Assembly (NCBI RefSeq): GCF_964036645.1
Contig: NZ_OZ038525.1
Coordinates: 2,254,501-2,318,500 of the forward strand
Direction: 5' to 3'
Source: Tenacibaculum sp. 190524A02b
GTDB taxonomy: Bacteria; Bacteroidota; Bacteroidia; Flavobacteriales; Flavobacteriaceae
DNA: 64,000 nucleotides
Part shown: piece after piece, positions 1 to 8,521 of the stretch
Position numbering within the stretch: position 1 is the first letter of the stretch
How the letters are laid out: each line of letters opens with the position of its first letter
Translations under genes and position numbers: made by a program
The notes under the pieces: generated by a model
What the model was told of the DNA's origin: nothing
The model's input: only the letters and a program-made list of their open reading frames with translations
Databases searched by the model: none

Positions 1-1922
1 CCTAATTGCGTAGTTACATATACTGAGTTTCTATCATTAGGATTCATAGTAATAGAGGTTACCCTTCCTACTTCAGCACTCGACAAAACTTTTTTTCGGT
101 GCTTAATAATAGGAGTTGTTTTTGCATTTTCAATTCTCACAAAATCATTTCCTCTAGCATTTCTATCAAAACCTACCATATATACAATAGGATTTAATCG
201 GTCTTCAGTAGTTACAAAAGGATACTCTAATTCATGATCAAAAATTGATGTAAAAGAATCTCCTCCATTTACTGTTCTTTCCAACGAATTATTTTTAGGA
301 ATATATAACTGTGTACCATCGGCATTATTTCCAACGAATTGTGTTACAAAATGCGGATGATTTTTATAAAATCCGTCAATACGGACATATTTCCCTGTAT
401 TAAGGTCTAATGGATTCAAAGCATTTTCTGTTCGTGTAATCCATCCAGATTGAGCAGAAGCATATGCTTTTTTAGGATTCTGTTTATTTACAAAAGCAGC
501 TCCTCCATCACCTACAACTACTCTTCTACTCTTTCCATTTACAATAGCAAAAGAGCCTCCATCTTGCTGTCCTTCTATATAAGAATCTCCATACTCCTCA
601 GGAAAATAATCTCCACTATAAATTTGTGTTGTATTAAAACCTTCCTTTTTTCCTAGCTCTACCTGTTCTATTTGTTGTTTCTGTACGTACTTCTTTTGTA
701 TATTGTCCCATATCGAAAACATCTGTGTTTTATTAAAGTCAACTCTTCCGATACCCTGATCATACCCTATATAGGCTACATCTGGATTGGACTCATGAAA
801 ATGAATATCATGATAATCTACTTCTAATCCTGCTGCTCTTTCCCATGATGTAGCACCATCTCTAGAGTAGGCCCATCCAATATTCCCTAATATTACGGTA
901 TTGGGATCGTTCGGGTGTACTCCTATTGTCATTGAAAATGAAGTTTGCGAAACTCTTGGAAAATTTGGTGCTATGACTTTTGTCCAAGAAACACCTCCAT
1001 TTATAGTCTTATGAATAGTTAAAATGACCTCTGGTTTTGACTCACAAATAACTGTATAAGCAATATTTCTATTACTTGGACTAACGGCAACTATTACTCC
1101 TCTATAGCCTTTATCTCTTCCTGCTTTATCAAAAGGCAATTTCGTGTCTGCTACAAAAGACCCCAACTCACCTGTTGTTGAAGTATATACTCCTTGATAA
1201 TCTACACCTACAATCATTTTGCCATTATTCAAAAAATCTATTGCATGAATAAAACCAAAATTATTAACCTTAAAAACTTCTGTCCAAGTTTCCCCTTCAT
1301 CTTTTGATTTAAATATTTTATCTCTAGATGCTATATAAATAGCCTCTGCATTAGGTGCGTATCTTATATACCTTAAAAACTTAAAATCATTATCATTTTT
1401 AGGATTGGTACTCTCCAAAAGTTCAAATGTTTTTCCTCCATCAACTGACTTGAAAATTCCATTACCTACCGTACCATGCTTTTCATCTCCAGTAGCTATT
1501 AATAGCTCCTTTTTCCTATTAGGGTGCTGTTTTATGTCCGTAATTGCCAAGAAAGACCCAAAATCATCCAAAGGAACAAAAGGAGTTCCTGTAACAGGGT
1601 TAAAAGTCCATAACCCTCCTCCTGAGGGAGCAACTAAAGCAATATTATTGTCTAAATCTACCAAACTTGCTCGAACTCTTCCTCCAATATTCACAATATC
1701 TAAATCTGCGGGATTTGAAAATATTGAATTTGCTGCCAGCTTACTTTTCCATGCCTTTGCTCTTTTAAATTCTAAAAATTGATTTGAAATCTTAGCATCC
1801 TTTACTGCAAATTCAGGAGCCTTTTCATCCGATGCAACCATCTGATCTTTAAAGCTCTTTTCCTGAGCATTTACAGATAGTAATTGTGCTAATAAAGCTA
1901 CATATAATAATCGTTTTTTCAT
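1..1922 (-). CDS. Secreted BNR/sortilin-like beta-propeller protein (3' end outside window)
   Basis: The frame is open from the ATG at 1922 to the left edge, so only the first 640 residues are present and the C-terminus is missing. It opens with a signal peptide (MKKRLLYVALLAQLLSVNAQ). The rest is rich in repeated Asp-box/BNR-like motifs such as SVDGGKTF, SKDEGETW, TINGGVSWTK, SRDGATSWE and TVNGGDSFT, which are the hallmark of six- to ten-bladed beta-propellers of the sortilin/VPS10, photosystem-stability-factor and sialidase type. In Bacteroidota such proteins are usually exported and often end in a type IX secretion tag; that end is not visible here. No catalytic residues can be assigned, so substrate and enzymatic role are unknown. 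Confidence 0.8.
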   Translation of the reverse strand, partial: MKKRLLYVALLAQLLSVNAQEKSFKDQMVASDEKAPEFAVKDAKISNQFLEFKRAKAWKSKLAANSIFSNPADLDIVNIGGRVRASLVDLDNNIALVAPSGGGLWTFNPVTGTPFVPLDDFGSFLAITDIKQHPNRKKELLIATGDEKHGTVGNGIFKSVDGGKTFELLESTNPKNDNDFKFLRYIRYAPNAEAIYIASRDKIFKSKDEGETWTEVFKVNNFGFIHAIDFLNNGKMIVGVDYQGVYTSTTGELGSFVADTKLPFDKAGRDKGYRGVIVAVSPSNRNIAYTVICESKPEVILTIHKTINGGVSWTKVIAPNFPRVSQTSFSMTIGVHPNDPNTVILGNIGWAYSRDGATSWERAAGLEVDYHDIHFHESNPDVAYIGYDQGIGRVDFNKTQMFSIWDNIQKKYVQKQQIEQVELGKKEGFNTTQIYSGDYFPEEYGDSYIEGQQDGGSFAIVNGKSRRVVVGDGGAAFVNKQNPKKAYASAQSGWITRTENALNPLDLNTGKYVRIDGFYKNHPHFVTQFVGNNADGTQLYIPKNNSLERTVNGGDSFTSIFDHELEYPFVTTEDRLNPIVYMVGFDRNARGNDFVRIENAKTTPIIKHRKKVLSSAEVGRVTSITMNPNDRNSVYVTTQL

Positions 1923-2342
1923 ATTTGTTCGGGGTCTATTAAAGTTAATGCCATATTAAACTTTAATTGTATTTATTTATTTTATCTAACTATAACATAA
2001 ATAAGGTACTATTAGACAATCCGTACTTTATAGTTACTTTTTCAAGATTACTTGTTGAATTAGAAACTTACATAAGCTATTTTACATCAATTAAACTGCT
2101 GTTTTTTAACTCATATTTCATCATAAATCGAAACCATAACACAACTACGCTTGAGCTTTCTTTTACCTACCTCAAAACAAACTATTGTATCATATTTCTG
2201 TTTGTTAGGTTAATAATTTACTAACCACTACCTTCAGATTTCACCTAACGATGACATTCTGGTCATTCTAATAACTTCTGTTAAATAAGCTCATCCGTAA
2301 ATTGTATTAAATCTTAAACAATTAAACATACATTGCACAAAA
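1923..2342. other. Intergenic region, no gene seen
   Basis: About 470 bp of AT-rich sequence lie between two minus-strand genes. A short plus-strand open frame at 1967-2224 has low-complexity composition and no recognisable motif, so it is not called. The only structured element is the terminator hairpin at the right end, described separately. Confidence 0.6.
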
Positions 2343-2366
2343 AAACAGGCTACTATTAGCCTGTTT
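2343..2366 (-). terminator. Rho-independent terminator of the CocE-like hydrolase gene
   Basis: A perfect 10-bp inverted repeat (AAACAGGCTA/TAGCCTGTTT) with a 4-nt loop is followed, on the minus strand, by a run of seven T. It lies 25 bp past the stop codon of the minus-strand gene ending at 2391. Confidence 0.85.
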
Positions 2367-2390
2367 AAAAGTTTTCTATAAAAGCTTTTA

Positions 2391-4244
2391 TTATTCTAAG
2401 ACTAAAACTTCTAGTTTAGAATCATGAAAAATTGTATGTGTTTGTTTCTTGTAATCTGATCGTTTTGCTTTAAAAATATTAGGTACAAATGTTTGTGGAT
2501 TCATATCAATTAAAGGAAACCAAGTACTTTGCACTTGAACCTGTATTTTATGCCCTTTTTTAAAAGTATGATGTACATCTTGTAATTTTATATGTACCTC
2601 CGTTTTTTTATTGGGTACAAAAGCTTCTGGTTTACTAAAATCATTTCTAAATCTACCACGCATTACTTCACTTCTCACAAGTAAGTGATAGTTAGACATT
2701 TTTAAATATTTTTGTGTTTCTTCTGTATCTTGAGCATCATACGGGTATACATCAATTACTTTTACCACCCAATCAGCGTCTGTTCCAGTAGTAGCTACTT
2801 TTAGTTTTGCCAAAATTTCACCTACCAATGTTATATCTTCTGTTAACCTAGGAGTTTCAAATACCATAACATCTGGTCGCCTAGCTGCAAAGCGTTGGTC
2901 ATCTGTCATGTATTTACGTAAACTGTAATTCATTTTAATATCTTCTGAATACGGAACTGGTTTTTTAGGGTCACTTACAAATTCTACAGATCCCTTTTTA
3001 GATTTTGTTCCTAATTCCTCATTACTTGAAAGGTAAAATGATTTTTTCTTTGCTTTTTTAGGAGGCCAAACATCATAAGAATTCCATGCCATTTTTCCTG
3101 TATCAAATACCTTAAACTCTGGTAAATCAAGTTTTTTATCCCCACTTCCTTTTAGAAAATGGTTAAAAAATTTAGTTTCAACATCTTTTTGATATGCTTC
3201 AGAGATACCACTACCAAAATATACATTCCCAATAGACTGTCGCCCTTTTTTTCTAGCCCAATCTCCATGCCCCCAAGGACCAAAAACCATAATATTATAA
3301 TTATTACTACGTTTTTCTACATTTTTATAAGTTTCCAAAGGTCCGTATAAATCTTCCGCATCAAACAATCCTCCTACTGTCATTACAGCAGGTTTTACAT
3401 TTTCTAAATGTTGTACAATTCCTCTTGATTGCCAAAACGTATCATAATTAGGATGGTCTTTTAATTGCTCCCAAAAAAAATTGTCTTTATTATATTCATC
3501 TAAACTAGTTAATGGCCCTTTTTCTAAGAAAAAATCATACTGATCTTTAGAGGTTACTTCTGGCATTTTATACCATGCTTTTGTTGTATTTTCCTTTTTA
3601 TGAATACCAAATACAGCATTGGCTCTCCAATACGCTAAAATATAAGCTCCATTATGATGAAAATCATCAAAAAAGAAATCACCAATAGGTGCTTGTGGAG
3701 ATACAGCCTTTACTGCAGGATGTGTATCTAACAGTGAGCAAGTAGCATAAAACCCTGGGTATGAAATTCCCCAAATACCTACTCTACCATTATTATTAGC
3801 TACATTTTTAACCAACCAATCTACTGTGTCATAAGTATCACTAGATTCGTCTATTTGACTTCCTTTTTTGTTAGGTATATAGGCTCTCATATTATCATAA
3901 GTTCCTTCACTCATCCATCTACCTCGAACATCTTGATAAACGATAATATTTCCTTCTTTCATTAAAAACTGGTTCGGACCAACTGTTTTACGAAATGCAT
4001 CTTTTCCATAAGGCCTAGAACTATAAGGGGTTCTATATAATAAAATAGGATATTTTTTTGAAGTATCTTTAGGTGCGTAAATAGTAGTATGAAGCTTTAC
4101 ACCATCTCGCATTATTACCGTTTTTTCTTCTTTTGTGTAATGATCTTTTAAGTTATAAGTATCCTCCGCTTCTTGACTAAAACTAAAAAAGGAAAAACAG
4201 AAAATAAAAATTCCTTTTAATAAAATTGAAGTAGTACGTTTCAT
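2391..4244 (-). CDS. CocE/NonD-family secreted hydrolase (X-Pro dipeptidyl-peptidase S15-like)
   Basis: This 617-residue protein has an N-terminal signal peptide (hydrophobic residues 7-22, ending SFSQ). The alpha/beta-hydrolase core contains the nucleophile elbow GISYPG with Ser161 and the family sequence YQDVRGRW around residue 103, whose Tyr helps form the oxyanion hole in CocE-type enzymes. The C-terminal part (from about residue 390) fits the beta-rich PepX C-terminal domain, including the late IQVQVQSTWFP strand region. Family members hydrolyse acyl or peptide bonds next to proline, glutaryl-cephalosporins or cocaine; the substrate here cannot be told. It is monocistronic and ends at a strong terminator. 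Export to the periplasm or surface is inferred from the signal peptide. Confidence 0.88.
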   Translation of the reverse strand: MKRTTSILLKGIFIFCFSFFSFSQEAEDTYNLKDHYTKEEKTVIMRDGVKLHTTIYAPKDTSKKYPILLYRTPYSSRPYGKDAFRKTVGPNQFLMKEGNIIVYQDVRGRWMSEGTYDNMRAYIPNKKGSQIDESSDTYDTVDWLVKNVANNNGRVGIWGISYPGFYATCSLLDTHPAVKAVSPQAPIGDFFFDDFHHNGAYILAYWRANAVFGIHKKENTTKAWYKMPEVTSKDQYDFFLEKGPLTSLDEYNKDNFFWEQLKDHPNYDTFWQSRGIVQHLENVKPAVMTVGGLFDAEDLYGPLETYKNVEKRSNNYNIMVFGPWGHGDWARKKGRQSIGNVYFGSGISEAYQKDVETKFFNHFLKGSGDKKLDLPEFKVFDTGKMAWNSYDVWPPKKAKKKSFYLSSNEELGTKSKKGSVEFVSDPKKPVPYSEDIKMNYSLRKYMTDDQRFAARRPDVMVFETPRLTEDITLVGEILAKLKVATTGTDADWVVKVIDVYPYDAQDTEETQKYLKMSNYHLLVRSEVMRGRFRNDFSKPEAFVPNKKTEVHIKLQDVHHTFKKGHKIQVQVQSTWFPLIDMNPQTFVPNIFKAKRSDYKKQTHTIFHDSKLEVLVLE

Positions 4245-4565
4245 AAATAGTGTTTTTTCATTTAGTTGTTTGTTGTTTACTTGTAGTATTTTACCTTAAA
4301 ATCCTCAAAAAAGGACTGTCAATTGATTATGAATTTTAAGGAACTACCTTAACGCTAATCTAAAAATATAATTCTAATACTTATAGTATTATCTTTTCTT
4401 TTCAAAAGGAAAAATTACTTACTCCATTTTTTGAAGTTTTATTATGTACAGCTTAAATTTTACCAATAACAAACAACTCATCCATATAAAACTACAATTC
4501 AGTATTAGAGATTTTTATACGGAAAATTATATGTAGACTTTTAACTTGTTAAATAACTAATACTA
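4245..4565. other. Divergent intergenic region with a small palindrome
   Basis: This gap of about 320 bp separates the divergent genes starting at 4244 (minus) and 4566 (plus), so it must hold both promoters. A perfect 6+3+6 palindrome (AATACT-TAT-AGTATT) lies at 4376-4390 and could be an operator, but nothing else supports that. No clear TAnnTTTG box was seen close to either start. Confidence 0.35.
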
Positions 4566-5216
4566 ATGGAACAGGTAATACAATTTTCAATTTATATTCA
4601 TGCTTTTTTAGGAGGTATAGGACTTATATCAGGAATTGCTAATGTGATTCTAAAAAAAGGAAACACTCCTCATAAAATTTTAGGCAAAATATTTTCTTAT
4701 GCAATGATTTTTAGCTCACTAATTTCCCTAATTATAGCTAGGATGCCTAATCATAAAAACTTATTTTTATTTCTAATTGGTTTATTTACTATATATATGA
4801 TTCTTTCTGGTAATAGAGCACTTACTTTAAAAAGCAAAACAAAATTAAAAGCTGATGCTATTGACAAATCTATTTCTGGAGTCATGTTTTTTATTTCTAT
4901 AATAATGACTTTAATTGGAGTTATAGGTAGTATACAAAAAGTAGATAATAGTATTCTTTATCTGTTTTTTGGTGGTTTTGGTATTTTTATGACTTTAAAA
5001 GATTTTCAAACTTTTAAAACATTTACTAAAAACAAAAACGCTTGGATTAAAAGTCATATTGGACGAATGATAGGTGCTTTAATTGCTGCTGTAACAGCTT
5101 TTATAGTGGCTGGTTTACAAATTAAAACTGTAATTGCTTGGATAATTCCAACGCTAATAGGAACGTTATATATTGTATATTGGAACAAAAAATTTAAACC
5201 TATTACTCGTAAATAA
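4566..5216 (+). CDS. Polytopic membrane protein of unknown function (DUF2306-like)
   Basis: This 216-residue protein has about seven predicted membrane segments (roughly residues 7-25, 41-58, 65-82, 104-124, 131-147, 167-186 and 189-206). The N-terminal stretch with a conserved-looking HAFLGGIGLISG segment and a later HKILGKIF resembles Bacteroidota DUF2306-type proteins, in which His residues sit at membrane edges. That assignment rests on general resemblance only. It is followed after 3 bp by a Crp/Fnr regulator gene, so the two are almost certainly co-transcribed and the regulator may control it. No function is claimed. Confidence 0.6.
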   Translation: MEQVIQFSIYIHAFLGGIGLISGIANVILKKGNTPHKILGKIFSYAMIFSSLISLIIARMPNHKNLFLFLIGLFTIYMILSGNRALTLKSKTKLKADAIDKSISGVMFFISIIMTLIGVIGSIQKVDNSILYLFFGGFGIFMTLKDFQTFKTFTKNKNAWIKSHIGRMIGALIAAVTAFIVAGLQIKTVIAWIIPTLIGTLYIVYWNKKFKPITRK

Positions 5217-5219
5217 GTA

Positions 5220-5834
5220 ATGCTAACTTTTTTAATGGAAGAACTACCTAATTATAAAACATTTGTAAAAGATACGATAAGGAATTACTATCAAGTAACT
5301 TCAACATCTATTGACTTATTATTGACTATTGCTAAAGTTCAACATATACAAAAAGGAGATACATTACTCCCTTTTGGTAAAATTGCGCAACAAGTTTCTA
5401 TTCTTTATAAAGGAACTATTGTTTCTAATTTTTTAAACGAAGATGGTAAAGAATATCATAAAAACATTTTCTTAAAAGGAGATTTTGTTAGTTCTACAGT
5501 ATCTTGTTTAACTCAAAAACCTTCTCAATTTTCACTTGAAGCAATTGAGGATTCTATACTCATTTCTTTTAATTACCATCAATACAAGAAACTTATTGAT
5601 ACTACTAATGATTTTAAAAATTTTTACATTGCTTATCTGGAAAAAAATTGGGTTATTGATAAAGAACAACGCGAAACAACCATTGTATTAAAAGAAGCTA
5701 GTGAAAGATACTTAAGCTTTATAGAAAAGTACCCTAATATTGAAAAGCGTATTCCTTTACTCTATATTGCTTCTCATTTAGGAATTACAGCAACTCAGTT
5801 AAGTAGAATAAGGAAAAAAATACAAGAAAATTAA
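5220..5834 (+). CDS. Crp/Fnr-family transcriptional regulator
   Basis: The protein of about 200 residues has an N-terminal cyclic-nucleotide-binding-like beta-roll (around residues 30-130, with GDTLLPFGKIAQQVSILYKG) and a C-terminal winged helix-turn-helix. It ends in GITATQLSRIRKK, the Bacteroidota form of the recognition helix; the Glu that FNR and CRP use to read DNA is replaced by Thr. The start at 5220 lies 3 bp after the preceding stop. A second in-frame ATG at 5235 (MEELPNYK) is equally plausible because no ribosome binding site discriminates. No Fe-S cysteine cluster is present, so oxygen sensing of the FNR type is unlikely. It is the second gene of the run starting at 4566. Confidence 0.85.
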   Translation: MLTFLMEELPNYKTFVKDTIRNYYQVTSTSIDLLLTIAKVQHIQKGDTLLPFGKIAQQVSILYKGTIVSNFLNEDGKEYHKNIFLKGDFVSSTVSCLTQKPSQFSLEAIEDSILISFNYHQYKKLIDTTNDFKNFYIAYLEKNWVIDKEQRETTIVLKEASERYLSFIEKYPNIEKRIPLLYIASHLGITATQLSRIRKKIQEN

Positions 5835-5888
5835 TCCCAATCAACATATGTAAAGGAAAAAGTAGCTAGCTATACGGAATTTTGTAAT

Positions 5889-6338
5889 ATGAAATTATTA
5901 GTAATCTATCTACTGGCATTTATTGGAGGAATATTTCTTGCTGTTCAAGCCGGTTTTAACACCCAATTAGGTACTGCATTAAAACAACCTATAATAGCTG
6001 TTATAGCTACTTCTATTACAAGTGCGATATTAGGTGGATTATTCTTTTTTTTCTTTAATACAAATAATATAAATCTTCATATAATACATACCATACCTTG
6101 GTACTTATGGTTTATTGGTGGATTATTTAGTATGGCTGGTATTTCTCTATATTTTTATACCATTCCTAAACTAGGAATATCTAAAATGATTGCTATGGGA
6201 CTTTGTGGGCAATTGCTTTTTTCTTTAGTAGCTGGAAATTTTGGTTGGCTAAATCTCCCTAAGGAACCTATAACTATACAAAAGATTATAGGTACAATTG
6301 CCATGGTAATGGGTATTATATTAATTAATTTAAAATGA
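5889..6338 (+). CDS. DMT-family transporter subunit (YdcZ/DUF606-like)
   Basis: A 149-residue protein made almost entirely of five hydrophobic segments (about 2-22, 35-55, 70-88, 95-115, 125-147). The opening pattern GGIFLAVQAGFNTQLG and later GGLFSMAGISLYFYTIPKLG match the short DUF606/YdcZ drug-metabolite-transporter family, which functions as a dimer or pair of half-transporters. The substrate is unknown. Its stop codon overlaps the start of the following acetyltransferase gene in an ATGA arrangement (6335-6338), which shows tight translational coupling with the gene later disrupted by the IS. Confidence 0.8.
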   Translation: MKLLVIYLLAFIGGIFLAVQAGFNTQLGTALKQPIIAVIATSITSAILGGLFFFFFNTNNINLHIIHTIPWYLWFIGGLFSMAGISLYFYTIPKLGISKMIAMGLCGQLLFSLVAGNFGWLNLPKEPITIQKIIGTIAMVMGIILINLK

Positions 6339-6612
6339 ACACATATCAACTTAACATCCAAAATTTAACAACGTTATGGAAGATAGCTGGAAAAACTTTT
6401 AGTTGTTATTATACTGCTAATGAAATACATTCAGTTTACTTAAAAAATTCAAGCTGGCCTAATCGAATCTGGATCAACACACCTTTAAACCATACTCTTG
6501 TTAATGATTTAAAAAAACAAATGACAAATTTAAAAGGTGTTACTTTTTCTTATTTTAACCGAAGTAAACAAAAAAGTTCTCTTGTAGATACTCCCTCTTT
6601 TTCTATTAAATC

Positions 6613-6638
6613 TGTCTCGTCCTGAAATAGCGTTACAC
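6613..6638 (+). repeat. Left terminal inverted repeat of the IS3-family element
   Basis: This 26-bp end starts TGTCTCGTCCTGAAATAGCG and pairs with the right end at 7968-7993 at 19 of 26 positions. It matches the solo end at 58493-58518 at 23 of 26 positions. Confidence 0.88.
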
Positions 6639-6652
6639 AATTATGTAACATT

Positions 6653-7042
6653 ATGAATGACAATATTTACCGCAAACGTACACAGAAAGATTATACTATG
6701 AGTTTTAAACTTTCGGTTGTATCGGAAGTAGAAAAAGGCGAACTAACTTACAAACAGGCTCAACTTAAATATGGGATTCAAGGTCGTAGCACTGTTTTAG
6801 TATGGTTAAGAAAATATGGTAACTTTGATTGGGATCATCAAACACCATCTACTATGCCAAAATCACCAGAACAAAAACTATTAGAGTTAGAACAAAAATT
6901 ACGTCAATTAGAAAAGCAAAATAATCGTTTAAAAGCTCAAGCAGCAGCAGTAGAGAAGAAAGCGATACTATTTGATATGATGATTGATTTAGCTGAGAAA
7001 GAGTATAAGATTCCTATCAGAAAAAACTCCAAAACCGAGTAA
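6653..7042 (+). CDS. IS3-family transposase OrfA (helix-turn-helix and leucine-zipper subunit)
   Basis: The 129-residue protein carries an N-terminal helix-turn-helix (about residues 15-60: SFKLSVVSEVEKGELTYKQA, then GRSTVLVWLRKYG), which binds the terminal repeats in IS3 elements. A coiled coil with heptad leucines follows (about 75-105: LLELEQKLRQLEKQNNRLK), used for OrfA-OrfAB multimerisation. It begins 40 bp inside the left end. Near its 3' end lies the slippery heptamer that lets ribosomes enter the orfB frame. OrfA itself appears intact. Confidence 0.92.
   Translation: MNDNIYRKRTQKDYTMSFKLSVVSEVEKGELTYKQAQLKYGIQGRSTVLVWLRKYGNFDWDHQTPSTMPKSPEQKLLELEQKLRQLEKQNNRLKAQAAAVEKKAILFDMMIDLAEKEYKIPIRKNSKTE
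7021..7027 (+). promoter_or_regulatory. Programmed -1 frameshift heptamer A AAA AAC
   Basis: In the orfA frame the sequence reads ag-A-AAA-AAC, the exact X-XXY-YYZ arrangement used by IS3 elements to make the OrfAB fusion. After a -1 slip the orfB frame is open from 7027 (LQNRVID) into the orfB start at 7048, so fusion is possible without a stop. Confidence 0.8.
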
Positions 7043-7047
7043 TTGAT

Positions 7048-7947
7048 ATGTTTGTTTTACAAAAGAAAGAAAGTATTTCTTCCACCTGTAAATTACTCGG
7101 GTTTAGTAGGCAGGTGTATTATCGAGCTAATTATAGAGTTACCAAAGCTCACACCATAGCCAATAAGGTTGTTGAGTTGGTTAAGGATGTAAGAATGGAA
7201 CAGCCAAGAATTGGAACAAGAAAACTGTATTATATTCTTTCAGAAGAATTAGGCAGTTTAGGTGTAGGAAGGGATCGATTATTTGATATTTTACGAGCTA
7301 ATAAACTATTGATAAAACGACAAAAAAGTTACCATATTACAACCAACTCACATCATCGTTTTAGAAAACATGCTAATCTTATTGAAACTTTGGAAGTAAA
7401 TCGACCAGAACAAGTATGGGTAGCAGATATTACTTATTTAGGGAGCCGTAAAAAACCTATGTATTTATCATTAATTACAGATGCATATTCTAAGAAAATT
7501 GTGGGATACCATTTGGATAAAACTTTAGCGGTGAACTCAACTGTAAAAGCCTTGGTCATGGCTATAAAAAACAGAGTATATCCAGAGAAGGAACTTATCC
7601 ATCATTCAGATAGAGGGATACAGTACTGTAGTAACATCTATCAAGATATTTTGTCAAAACAAAAGCTTAAATGCAGTATGACAGAATCATATGATCCATA
7701 TCAAAATGCCATAGCTGAAAGGGTTAATGGAATCTTGAAACAAGAGTTCTTTACCAATACTACAAATCTAGATATTAAGATAATGGAGAAAATAGTAAAA
7801 TAATCAATAACTATTTATAACTCTAAAAGACCGCATTGGTCATGTCATTTTAAAACTCCTGACCAAGCACATCAACAAAACATTATGAAAATAAAATCAT
7901 ATCGAAAAAAAACATCATCTAAAGCTATAACTTTAGATGATGTTTAA
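7048..7947 (+). pseudogene. IS3-family transposase OrfB with premature stop
   Basis: The catalytic integrase core is present: Asp127 (WVADITYL), Asp188 (HHSDRG) and Glu224 (AIAERVNG), with 35 residues between the last two, as required for DD35E transposases. Translation stops at TAA 7801-7803 after residue 251. The same frame continues without interruption for 47 more codons to TAA 7945-7947 and encodes the standard family C-terminus (SITIYNSKRPHWS, then TPDQAH). A CAA-to-TAA change explains this. The product is therefore truncated and lacks the conserved end; whether the core retains activity cannot be told. Confidence 0.88.
7910..7945 (+). terminator. Hairpin at the end of orfB within the IS
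   Basis: A perfect 15-bp stem (left arm 7910-7924, right arm 7931-7945) with a 6-nt loop spans the last codons of the ancestral orfB. It has only a weak T-rich tail, so it may terminate IS transcription or shield the transposase from readthrough. Confidence 0.5.
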
Positions 7948-7967
7948 TATATTTAATCAATAAATAA

Positions 7968-7993
7968 CTGTAACGGTTATTTAGGACTAGTCA
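7968..7993 (-). repeat. Right terminal inverted repeat of the IS3-family element
   Basis: The 26-bp right end finishes in GGACTAGTCA. Read on the minus strand it matches the left end at 19 of 26 positions, with both outermost TG/CA dinucleotides conserved. Confidence 0.88.
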
Positions 7994-8521
7994 ATCAATT
8001 CAATATGGTATGCATTTGGATTTAAGGAATATGAAAAAATATCAATTTCATAATCCATTAAATTTTATTCAAGTACATAATAAAGAAGAAGCTATTTTAT
8101 GGAGTGATACTTTTTATCAAGCTTTTAATTATATTATTTCTGTAGAAACTTTATTAAAAACCTTAAAAGATATTCAGTACTTTCTTGTTTTTAATGAAGA
8201 GGAAATTATAGGAACTGTAGTACTATTTAATACTTATAAAATAGCCGGTATACACAGTTTAGGTATAATTCCTTCTCAAAGAAATAAAGGTTTTGCTTCT
8301 AAAATTATGAAAGAAATCATCAATTTAGCTATTGATAAAAATATGGATACTGCTATCCTACAAGCTTCTGAAATGGCTAAAAATATGTATTTAAATTTGG
8401 GGTTTACTTTTGACTTTTTAATGGAGAATTATTTATTGAATGAATAACATCACTAACTGTAACAATTGTAAAAAACTGAAGTCATAGTATATAGAGACTC
8501 AACCAAAAACATTGAAATTAT

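Larger units (their letters stand above)
6613..7993 (+). mobile_element. IS3-family insertion sequence, 1381 bp, flanked by 3-bp target duplication
   Basis: The element runs from TGTCTCG at 6613 to AGTCA at 7993, giving the TG...CA ends normal for IS3. Its 26-bp terminal inverted repeats match at 19 positions. ATC is present on both sides (6610-6612 and 7994-7996). Inside are the two overlapping-style frames orfA and orfB with a -1 slippery heptamer between them. orfB carries an in-frame stop, so this copy probably cannot make a full-length transposase. A near-identical left end without its element occurs at 58493-58518. Confidence 0.93.
6335..8447 (+). pseudogene. GNAT-family acetyltransferase gene split by an IS3-family insertion
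   Basis: The left part (6335-6612) encodes the first 92 codons and the right part (7997-8447) the rest. Removing 6613-7993 plus one copy of the 3-bp target duplication ATC joins the two in the same frame and restores a 242-residue protein with no stop, reading FSIKS-IQYGMHLDL across the junction. The right part holds the GNAT core: GTVVLFNTYK, then the acetyl-CoA-binding loop IIPSQRNKGFASKI (R/Q-x-x-G-x-A), and the terminal AKNMYLNLGF strand. As it stands the gene gives a truncated N-terminal piece without the CoA site and a C-terminal piece that could start at the ATG at 8010 and retains the CoA loop. Acceptor substrate unknown. Confidence 0.9.

Noticed and set aside
1967..2224. Plus-strand open frame in the gap before the CocE-like gene
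   Set aside because: Low-complexity AT-rich composition, no motif, and no promoter.
4376..4390. Palindrome AATACT-TAT-AGTATT as an operator
   Set aside because: Perfect but short and AT-rich, expected by chance at this composition; no -7 box at a fixed distance was found, so it is only noted.
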